DNA of 18,440 nucleotides from DATDRM01 sp035291705 (GTDB taxonomy: Bacteria; Chloroflexota; Anaerolineae; Anaerolineales; UBA4823). Position numbers and translations under genes: made by a program. Positions 12,982-18,440 of the stretch are shown piece by piece. The stretch lies in NCBI GenBank assembly GCA_035291705.1, contig DATDRM010000293.1, forward strand, positions 1 to 18,440, written 5' to 3'. Under the pieces are notes generated by a model that saw nothing but the letters and a program-made list of their open reading frames with translations, did not search any database and was not told the DNA's origin. How positions within the stretch are numbered: the first letter of the stretch is position 1; every line of letters begins with the position of its first letter.

Positions 12982-13738
12982 AGGAGCTACCTAAATAGAC
13001 ATTTTGAACTTCCTGGTTAGCCTTGATCTCTCCCGGCGCACCTTCTGCGATCACAGCTCCACGGTGCATGACGGTGATAGTGTCTGCCAGGTCCAGGACG
13101 ATTTCCACATCATGCTCAATAAGAATGAGGGTGACGGTGCGTGGCAGCTCCTTGATCAAGCCGGTCAGGATCACCCGCTCGGTTGGTGAAAGTCCGGCGG
13201 CCGGCTCATCCAGCATGATCAGGCGCGGCTGGCGCGCAATCGCCATCCCCAGCTCGAGCTGGCGCTGCAAGCCATGCGAGAGCTCTGAGACACGCGCTTT
13301 CATATATGAGGCCAGACCAATCATTTTTGCCACCTCCTCCGCCCGGTCCAGCTCAGCCTTGTGCATGTTCCAGGCGCCCCATAGCTTGAATTCTTTACCC
13401 CGGTTGGCGGCGCTGGCCAGAAACAGGTTTTCCACCACGCTCAGCTTTAGGAAAAGCTGGGAAATCTGATAAGTCCGGCCGAGGCCCAGCCTGGAGCGCT
13501 GCTGCACCGATTTGCGGGTGATCTCCTGGTCGAAAATCTCGATCATCCCTTCATCTGCGATCAGCTCCCCAGTGATCACATTGAACAGAGTCGTTTTCCC
13601 GGCACCGTTCGGCCCGATCAAAGCACGCCTTTCACCATCGGGCACTGCCAGGCTCACCTGGCGCACCGCATGGACTCCACCAAAACTCTTGGAGACGTTC
13701 TTCACAACCAGAGCGTACCTGGAGGTGGGAGCTTCCAT
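12974..13738 (-). CDS. livG: ABC transporter ATP-binding protein, LivG-like
   Basis: A 254-residue ATPase from the ATG at 13738. A TTG three codons earlier (13747) is an alternative; AGGG lies too far from one and too near the other to decide. Walker A is GPNGAGKT (42-49), the signature is LSHGLQ (153-158, LSHG instead of LSGG, usual for LivG), Walker B is LIMLDEP (173-179), and the H-loop is IEHDVE. The long insert after Walker A (RSRLGLGRTYQISQLF) is typical of the subfamily. It would pair with the LivF-like ATPase to power the two permeases. It follows the substrate-binding gene after a stable stem-loop. Confidence 0.92.
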   Translation of the reverse strand: MEAPTSRYALVVKNVSKSFGGVHAVRQVSLAVPDGERRALIGPNGAGKTTLFNVITGELIADEGMIEIFDQEITRKSVQQRSRLGLGRTYQISQLFLKLSVVENLFLASAANRGKEFKLWGAWNMHKAELDRAEEVAKMIGLASYMKARVSELSHGLQRQLELGMAIARQPRLIMLDEPAAGLSPTERVILTGLIKELPRTVTLILIEHDVEIVLDLADTITVMHRGAVIAEGAPGEIKANQEVQNVYLGSSYA

Positions 13739-13795
13739 ATAATTCAATACCCTAAGTCTTTAAGCTGTCGACTTCGTATATTTCAGACGAGGAAG

Positions 13796-13827
13796 GTGCG
13801 TCGCACCTTCAAACAGGTGCGACGCAC
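13796..13827 (-). other. Stable 13-bp stem-loop between substrate-binding and ATPase genes
   Basis: GTGCGTCGCACCT (13796-13808) and AGGTGCGACGCAC (13815-13827) pair perfectly around a 6-nt loop. The left arm also contains a self-complementary GGTGCG-T-CGCACC. No T-run follows on the minus strand, so it is not an intrinsic terminator. Hairpins here often protect the abundant binding-protein message and reduce downstream expression. Confidence 0.7.
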
Positions 13828-13841
13828 TGTCCATTCTCTTA

Positions 13842-15212
13842 TTACTTGTACTCTAAGAACTCATACACATTTTTGGCTTCGAGCATCTCTGTTGGGAAGT
13901 CGGAGCACTTGTCAGGTGGATAGGAGTTAGAGTCAGCCGGTTGCGCCATGTAGACATCTTTGTCATATGGGCCGAATTGAGTAACATTCGGGACGTAGAG
14001 TAGCACCTGGTTGAAGGCTTTCCCGTCGGCGCCCACCTGCACTTCCCGGATGTAGACGTTCTCGATCACCGCGTTGAATTCGTCCAAAGAGAGCGGACCA
14101 CGCGGCGCGTCCGATTGGTCGACTGCTTTCATGGCAGCGACTAAAGCGGCCGGATCGGAAACGTCCCCGTTCATCTTCTCGATAGCGCGCAAGATCAGGC
14201 GCATCACATCATAAGCGAACTCAGCCGCTGCCGCCGGTGGGCGACCATATTTCTCCTGGTATTTTTGGGCGAAGGATACTGCCTCGGGGGAAGTCAGGCT
14301 TTCAGCGTAGTGGTGGGCGTTCAAAACACCCTTGACAGCCTCGACGGGCATCGCCGGCAGGTCGCCTTGTTCAGTGGTGTTGGATTGGCCGATAAGCGGG
14401 ATTTTTCCAACCATACCCAGGTCTACCCACTGCTTGCTGAAAGCCACTGCATCGGAGCCACTCCCGTTGTACATCACCGCATCATAGCCCTGATCGAGCG
14501 GAATCTGGGCAATGATCGACGAGTAATCATCCAATGGGACCGGATGCCAAACAGTGGTCACTTCCTCCCCACCGCCGCGGCAGAAACCGCGCTTGAACCC
14601 ACCACCCTGGTTGTAGGGGTATGAGTAATCCTCGCCGATCATGTAAACCTTCTTCCAGCCTTTTTCTGTCGCCAACCAGTAACCGAAAACATCCATCGAC
14701 TGAGCCCCGGTCCAGGTATCGCGGACCATTAGTGGGAACCATTCTCGCATGGTCATATCTTCGGATGCCGAATACATCGGCAGCACCGGGATATTCTTGT
14801 CCTTCATGTAAGCGCCCACCGCGAGACCTTCATCTCCGGAGACCAGGCCAGTCAGAATGTCGATCTTGTCCTGCTCCACCAGCTTCTTGGCCTTCGTCAC
14901 CGCCAGCTCATTATTCAACTGGTCGTCCTCTTCGATGATCTGGATTTCCCGGCCAGCAACTTTTCCGCCCCACTCTTCGAGGGCCATCTCATAGCCTGTG
15001 CGCTGCATCTCACCAAAGGCGGAAAATACACCCGTAAAAGCGCTCAGTATGCCAATTTTAATCGGCCCCTGAGCAGCTCCCTCTTCTGCTGGAGGAGCCT
15101 CGGTTTGCTCTATGGCTGGCGGCTCGGCCGTTTTTTGAGGCTGGGCGCAGGCTGCCAGGAGTATTGAGAGCGCAACCAGGATCGATAGCCAGATTGTGAT
15201 TTTCTTGGACAT
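13842..15212 (-). CDS. ABC transporter substrate-binding lipoprotein (Peripla_BP_6 / LivJ-like)
   Basis: A 456-residue protein; AAGGAGAAG lies about 4 nt before the ATG. Lipobox L-A-A-C with Cys22 anchors it outside the membrane, followed by a Pro/Glu/Ala spacer (about 23-48). The binding domain begins IKIGILSAFTGVFSAFGEMQ, the typical first strand and ligand-contact loop of type I periplasmic binding proteins. Further landmarks are EDDQLNNELAVTKAKKLVEQD, 'ILTGLVSGDEGLAVG', and the hinge-side AEFAYDVMRL. About 40 residues at the C-terminus (FGPYDKDVYM onwards) extend past the usual end and carry a Cys (PDKCSD). The ligand is not predictable by eye; families with this fold bind amino acids, amides, urea, aromatic acids or sulfonates. 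The gene sits between the permease and ATPase genes, 112 bp after LivM. Confidence 0.92.
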   Translation of the reverse strand: MSKKITIWLSILVALSILLAACAQPQKTAEPPAIEQTEAPPAEEGAAQGPIKIGILSAFTGVFSAFGEMQRTGYEMALEEWGGKVAGREIQIIEEDDQLNNELAVTKAKKLVEQDKIDILTGLVSGDEGLAVGAYMKDKNIPVLPMYSASEDMTMREWFPLMVRDTWTGAQSMDVFGYWLATEKGWKKVYMIGEDYSYPYNQGGGFKRGFCRGGGEEVTTVWHPVPLDDYSSIIAQIPLDQGYDAVMYNGSGSDAVAFSKQWVDLGMVGKIPLIGQSNTTEQGDLPAMPVEAVKGVLNAHHYAESLTSPEAVSFAQKYQEKYGRPPAAAAEFAYDVMRLILRAIEKMNGDVSDPAALVAAMKAVDQSDAPRGPLSLDEFNAVIENVYIREVQVGADGKAFNQVLLYVPNVTQFGPYDKDVYMAQPADSNSYPPDKCSDFPTEMLEAKNVYEFLEYK

Positions 15213-15324
15213 TATTCTTCTCCTTCGTTCTCATATTCTGTTCAATTACACAATGTGCCGGATTGACAATTCACGATTTGCGTTTTTTTTCTTCACCTCC
15301 GTTCCTCATCGATGCTATATCTAC

Positions 15325-16386
15325 CTACCCAACTTGCTTCAAGATCTTCTTGAGAAAGCCAAAACGTTCTCCTCTGCGCACCAGATCGAAGAATCCCAGG
15401 ATGCCGTTGGGAGAAAACAGGACGATCAACAAGAAGATAATTCCAATTACCGAATTGTAGCGATCGGTCATTGAGCTGATGAATACATCCAGCCATACCA
15501 CAACTGTTACACCCACGATTGGCCCCCAGAAATAATTCACCCCGCCCAGGATCACAGTGAGTAGAATCCATATCGTGATGCTCATCTGAATAATATCGGG
15601 AGCGATCATCGTGTTGGCGTACGTCATCAGGATGCCACCAATGCCGGCGTAAATCGCGGCGATCAAGAAAGCCACTAACCTGATCCAATACACTGGATAT
15701 CCCAAGGCAGCCATGCGGCGCGGGCTTTCACGCACCCCATTCAGAGCCAGTCCAAACGGTGACTTGACCAACCTCCACATGACGTAAATCCCTATCAGGA
15801 ATAACGCCAGACAAATCCAGTAATAGTTAGCGGGGACAGTGAAATCAATCCCTAAGATAGAAAAAGGCTCGATGTTGTGTATGCCAGACCATCCATGTAA
15901 CAAAGAAGTATTTTGCCGTGCAAAAGCCCAGCATATCTGGCCAAAAGCCAGGGTGATCATCAGGAAGACGATCTTATAGGTGCGCACCGCCACCATGCCG
16001 AAGATCAATGCTAAGAACAAGACAGCGCCGATGGCGATTAACTGCGCCCATGGAAAGGGCATGCCTCGTTCGGCGCCTAGAAGCCCAACCACGTAGCCTG
16101 TCACGCCAAAGAAGGCAGTTTGGGTCAGGCTAACCATCCCCCCTTCACCGATCAAGAAACGCAAGCTTAGCGCCAAAAAGCCAAAATAGATGATCCGTTT
16201 GAAGGTGGTGATCGTGTACTGGCCAGCGTAGAAGGGTAGCAGGATCAAGAGCAGGACAATTATCCCGCCTAGGATGAGATTTATGGGGATTTTCTTATTT
16301 TCATTACTGTTTTTCGTAGACAGAGTGCCGTCTCTCAAAGCGGCCCCTTGTTCCTTCGGCTTCCCTGTCAGCTGCCTTTCACTCAT
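15325..16386 (-). CDS. livM: ABC transporter permease, LivM-like
   Basis: A 353-residue integral membrane protein with about nine hydrophobic segments after a polar N-terminal tail of roughly 30 residues (SERQLTGKPKEQGAALRDG). Family landmarks are GEGGMVSLTQTAFFGVTGYVVGL (GEGGMVSLTQTAFFG is the LivM 'GqlSlGqaaF.giGAY' element) and the cytoplasmic loop GVRESPRRMAALGYPV. The latter contacts the ATPases and is followed by AFLIAAIYAGIGGIL. It starts inside the LivH stop codon (ATGA overlap of 4 bp), so the two permeases are translationally coupled. It would form the channel as a heterodimer with LivH. After the stop comes an A8 run and an orphan GGAGGTGAA with no gene start near. Confidence 0.92.
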   Translation of the reverse strand: MSERQLTGKPKEQGAALRDGTLSTKNSNENKKIPINLILGGIIVLLLILLPFYAGQYTITTFKRIIYFGFLALSLRFLIGEGGMVSLTQTAFFGVTGYVVGLLGAERGMPFPWAQLIAIGAVLFLALIFGMVAVRTYKIVFLMITLAFGQICWAFARQNTSLLHGWSGIHNIEPFSILGIDFTVPANYYWICLALFLIGIYVMWRLVKSPFGLALNGVRESPRRMAALGYPVYWIRLVAFLIAAIYAGIGGILMTYANTMIAPDIIQMSITIWILLTVILGGVNYFWGPIVGVTVVVWLDVFISSMTDRYNSVIGIIFLLIVLFSPNGILGFFDLVRRGERFGFLKKILKQVG

Positions 16387-17243
16387 GATTCCCTCCCGAA
16401 TAGACCTTGCGGGCGAATGGCCAAAATGATCGCCATGGGAATGAAAAGCAAGAACATCAGGTATTGCGAGGCATAAGCTGAGCCAAAAGATAATAGCTGT
16501 CCTAAGAGCAGGGAGCTGACAACAGCCCCTTTCAGACTACCCATCCCGCCTAAGATGATCACCACCAGGGAATAAGTGAGAATGGTGGTATCGCTGCCAG
16601 GGCTGAGCTGTAAGTAGGTGCCGCCCAGAACGCCCGCGATGCCAACTAGTACGGCAGAGAGGACGAAAACCAGCATATAGGTGATGTCGATGTTGACTCC
16701 CAGAGCGCTGACTGTCTCCCGGTCATCTACACCGGCGCGCACCGCCGAGCCCAACTTGGTCTTATAAAGGATCAGCCATAAAGCGACCGCGATAAGCACG
16801 GCCACACCCATAAGAATGATGCGAAAACCACCGTAAGTGACGCCAAAAATGGATACTGAGGGGTTGATTTCCGGGGGAGCGGTAAGAGATTTGGAATGAC
16901 CACCCCAGATAGAAAGGCAGACATCGGCGATGATCATGGAAAGGGCCACCGTGAGCAGGGTCTCCGGCAAATCGCCCCCCCGTACGCGGGAAAGCATGAA
17001 TCGTTCGAAGATCAGGCCGAAGATCCCAATCGAGAGCGCAGCAGCGATCACTGCAAAGTACCAATTGCCGCTGGCTGTCCAGACTGCGTAACCGATGTAG
17101 CCACCGAGTAGGTAGAAAGCGCCGTGACTCAGGTTGATCACACGCATTAATCCAAAAGCCAGGGTCAACCCACTGCCCAACACGAAGAGCAGAGCGGCCT
17201 GGGTAACCCCGTTTAAAATAAAAGTAATCGTTTTTACATCCAT
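16383..17243 (-). CDS. livH: ABC transporter permease, LivH-like
   Basis: A 286-residue membrane protein with about eight hydrophobic segments. The family hallmark GLMRVINLSHGAFYLLGGY is near residues 31-49, and the ATPase-contact loop reads VRAGVDDRETVSALGVNID. The C-terminal IILGGMGSLKGAVVSSLLLG is also characteristic. It is the first gene of the transporter cluster; the ATG at 17243 has only a weak ribosome site (GGTAAGACGG, about 8-17 nt upstream), notable for a promoter-proximal gene behind a perfect promoter and perhaps a sign of translational control. Transcription should start near 17420. Confidence 0.92.
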   Translation of the reverse strand: MDVKTITFILNGVTQAALLFVLGSGLTLAFGLMRVINLSHGAFYLLGGYIGYAVWTASGNWYFAVIAAALSIGIFGLIFERFMLSRVRGGDLPETLLTVALSMIIADVCLSIWGGHSKSLTAPPEINPSVSIFGVTYGGFRIILMGVAVLIAVALWLILYKTKLGSAVRAGVDDRETVSALGVNIDITYMLVFVLSAVLVGIAGVLGGTYLQLSPGSDTTILTYSLVVIILGGMGSLKGAVVSSLLLGQLLSFGSAYASQYLMFLLFIPMAIILAIRPQGLFGRES

Positions 17244-17290
17244 TGTAGTGCCGTCTTACCGGTACGAGAGTCGCTGTCGAATATAAAGAA

Positions 17291-17333
17291 TGTGGGGGTT
17301 GTTTGAGAGCGCAGCCCATTGACAATCCCCACA
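17291..17333 (-). promoter_or_regulatory. Leader hairpin upstream of the LivH gene
   Basis: In the minus-strand transcript, TGTGGGGATTGT (17333-17322) pairs with ACAACCCCCACA (17302-17291): 7 bp, one A-C mismatch, then 4 bp, with a 19-nt loop. A T-rich tail (TTCTTTATATT) follows. It could attenuate the roughly 175-nt leader, although the tail is not a clean T-run. Confidence 0.45.
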
Positions 17334-17401
17334 CATCGCGCAATGATTATAAATCCCAACGAATTAATAAATCAAGGATACACTGAGCTAGTTTGATGTA
17401 T

Positions 17402-17444
17402 TGTACAAATTAAATTGTTGTTAATGATTATATTATGTACAAAT
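17402..17444. repeat. Direct repeat TGTACAAAT, operator-like
   Basis: TGTACAAAT occurs at 17402-17410 and again at 17436-17444, 34 bp apart (about three helical turns). The right copy lies inside the promoter spacer and the left copy just past the predicted start, positions expected of repressor sites. The left copy extends to the palindrome TTGTACAA. Confidence 0.45.
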
Positions 17445-17454
17445 CCGTTGTCAA
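17427..17454 (-). promoter_or_regulatory. Perfect consensus promoter of the transporter/Tm-1 cluster
   Basis: On the minus strand TTGACA (17454-17449) and TATAAT (17432-17427) are separated by 16 nt, both hexamers exact. The predicted start is near 17420. It reads toward the LivH gene and probably the whole seven-gene cluster. Confidence 0.75.
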
Positions 17455-17468
17455 TCTGACATATGTCA
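17449..17468. promoter_or_regulatory. Palindromic operator candidate at the -35 / activator position
   Basis: TGACATATGTCA (17457-17468) is a perfect 12-bp palindrome centred about 42 bp upstream of the predicted start, the class II activator position. It overlaps a second inverted repeat, TGTCA-atc-TGACA (17449-17461), which covers the -35 box, giving three half-sites in 20 bp. Confidence 0.5.
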
Positions 17469-17483
17469 TAAAAGCGACGGAGT

Positions 17484-17573
17484 TTATTCATACGGCGGCA
17501 CCGCAACCCGCTTGTTGGTGAGGATGGGCTTGATGGACTCGGCTGGGGTCACGTAGAGAAAGCTATTCTGCTT
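17484..17573 (-). pseudogene. Possible C-terminal remnant of an unidentified gene
   Basis: On the minus strand a frame ending in TAA at 17484 reads SFLYVTPAESIKPILTNKR and then VAVPPYE. It has a natural composition and third-position GC, but no start codon or ribosome site, and is closed by a TGA upstream near 17588. It could be the tail of a decayed gene. The family is not recognised, and chance is not excluded. Confidence 0.2.
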
Positions 17574-17606
17574 TGAGCACTTCGCTCAAAAAGAACGTTC
17601 CGGAAG

Positions 17607-17777
17607 TTGGTTATTCTTGATGAAGATTATCTATTTATCGATTATAATCGTAAAGAAAGCAGGAGGGCGATGGTCGCGGGCTTGCGCGAACATTTAAACA
17701 AGAAATACCAGCTGGTCGAACTCAACGGCGAGGCGACTTTGAGGCGCTTTCTCGCGCCTGCCTGTCGTTACCTGTGA
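17607..17777 (+). CDS. Possible small ORF or gene remnant upstream of the phosphatase
   Basis: An open frame runs from 17577 to a TGA at 17775. Starts are a TTG at 17607 (56 residues) or an ATG at 17670 (35 residues); the ATG has AGGAGG 3 nt before it, strong in sequence but close. The peptide reads VILDEDYLFIDYNRKES and, from the ATG, MVAGLREHLNKKYQLVEL. It is charged with no membrane segment, and its codons look like those of its neighbours. It ends 13 nt before the phosphatase start, so the two could be translated in tandem. No homologue is recognised; it may be a truncated gene. Confidence 0.3.
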   Translation: MVILDEDYLFIDYNRKESRRAMVAGLREHLNKKYQLVELNGEATLRRFLAPACRYL

Positions 17778-17790
17778 GCGGGAGGGTGAA

Positions 17791-18440
17791 ATGAATGTAC
17801 ACATGCTAGCCAAGGTGCCACTTTTTAAAACCCTGCCAGCCAGCGAGCTGGAACACCTGGCAGCGACGTTGCGTGTGCGAGAGGTGCCGCCCAATACGAC
17901 CTTGATCCATGAGGGGGAAGTCGGCGATTACATTTACATCGTGATCTATGGTGAGGTAGAAGTGATCAAAGCGCTGGGCACCCCAGAAGAACGATTGGTT
18001 GGGGTGCGCGGCCCGGGTGAATTTGTCGGCGAGCTCAGCCTGATCAACCCGGGCGGCAGGCGGACAGCGAGCGTGCGCACGCAAGGCCCGGCGCAGCTAT
18101 TGGAGATGACGCACTCCGATTTCGACATCCTGCTTCACCGGCAACCTGGGCTAGCGCTGCAAATCGTGAGCGTATTAGGCCAGCGCCTGATCGGAGCACA
18201 CAACGCCTCGATCCATGACCTGCAGGAGAAAAACCGCCTGCTCAAGCAAGCTTACGAGGAATTGAAGGCGGCGCAAGAACAACTGATCGAGAAAGAAAGA
18301 TTGGAGCGGGAAATCCAGCTGGGCTACGAGATCCAGATGAGCATTCTGCCGCAAACCCTACCCCGCCTGGAAGGTTTCGACTTCGGAGCGCGCATCGTAC
18401 CGGCCAGGACGGTAGGGGGTGACTTTTTTGATGTCATCAA
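17791..18440 (+). CDS. cNMP-binding domain / SpoIIE-type PP2C phosphatase, N-terminal part
   Basis: 216 codons are visible; the gene runs off the right edge. The ATG at 17791 follows GGAGGG by 4 nt. Residues 1-135 form a cyclic-nucleotide-binding domain (LFKTLPASELEHL, then LIHEGEVGDYIYIV). The phosphate-binding cassette is GEFVGELSLINPGGRRTA (76-93), with the Glu81 and Arg91 equivalents of the cAMP-contacting residues in CRP, so real nucleotide binding is plausible. There is no CRP helix-turn-helix. A coiled-coil linker (about 140-180) leads to the start of a PP2C/SpoIIE-like domain (IQMSILPQTLP, then VGGDFFD with the first metal-binding Asp). Such proteins dephosphorylate Ser/Thr-phosphorylated anti-sigma antagonists (STAS proteins) in partner-switching circuits. 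The catalytic C-terminus is not seen. Confidence 0.9.
   Translation, partial: MNVHMLAKVPLFKTLPASELEHLAATLRVREVPPNTTLIHEGEVGDYIYIVIYGEVEVIKALGTPEERLVGVRGPGEFVGELSLINPGGRRTASVRTQGPAQLLEMTHSDFDILLHRQPGLALQIVSVLGQRLIGAHNASIHDLQEKNRLLKQAYEELKAAQEQLIEKERLEREIQLGYEIQMSILPQTLPRLEGFDFGARIVPARTVGGDFFDVI

Larger units (their letters stand above)
17244..17606. other. Divergent control region of the transporter cluster
   Basis: This stretch holds the cluster promoter, operator-like repeats and a leader hairpin (17,244-17,468). To the right (17,484-17,590) lie a decayed-looking minus-strand frame and a TTTGAGC-acttc-GCTCAAA hairpin (17,572-17,590). No clear plus-strand promoter for the downstream phosphatase is seen. 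Confidence 0.6.

Noticed and set aside
15284..15303. GGAGGTGAA on the minus strand after LivM, looking like a ribosome site for an extra gene
   Set aside because: Only an A8 run and a 10-codon frame with a distant GTG follow; the real next gene start, at 15212, has its own AAGGAGAAG.

Overview
The window looks like part of a bacterial chromosome from the Chloroflexota (Anaerolineae-like). The base for this is protein style only: lipoproteins with long Thr/Pro linkers, a caspase-like protein start, a DUF4332 helix-hairpin-helix module, and a TM/PAS/SpoIIE signalling repertoire. No rRNA, tRNA, CRISPR array, transposase or phage gene is visible. The taxonomic call is an inference.

Positions 1-5,121 hold cell-surface and secreted functions. 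There is the start of a caspase-fold (C14) protein (minus), a secreted ComEC-type metallo-beta-lactamase hydrolase (minus), and a mosaic secreted protein (plus). The last is preceded by a strong promoter, a structured leader of about 130 nt and a strong intrinsic terminator. A membrane-anchored endonuclease/exonuclease/phosphatase (minus) and a small lipoprotein (plus) follow, divergent around a textbook CRP-type palindrome.

Positions 5,133-10,071 hold a two-TM PAS-PAS sensor fused to a DUF4332 domain (minus), a gene-free stretch of stacked hairpins and repeats, a zinc alcohol dehydrogenase (minus), and a lipoprotein with three tandem FxLyD-like domains (plus). A second CRP-like palindrome lies between the last two genes.

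Positions 10,088-17,243 are one long minus-strand cluster, read from right to left: LivH-like permease, LivM-like permease, substrate-binding lipoprotein, LivG-like ATPase, LivF-like ATPase, Tm-1-like (UPF0261) protein, phosphoenolpyruvate-hydrolase-family TIM barrel. It is a complete branched-chain-amino-acid-type ABC importer coupled to two poorly characterised putative enzymes that correspond to the two halves of plant Tm-1. A perfect consensus promoter (TTGACA-N16-TATAAT) at 17,427-17,454 precedes it, surrounded by palindromes and direct repeats that look like operators. This is the best candidate here for an undescribed system: uptake and processing of an unknown small molecule.

Positions 17,484-18,440 hold traces of a decayed reading frame, a possible small ORF, and the start of a cNMP-binding/SpoIIE-type phosphatase that runs off the right edge.
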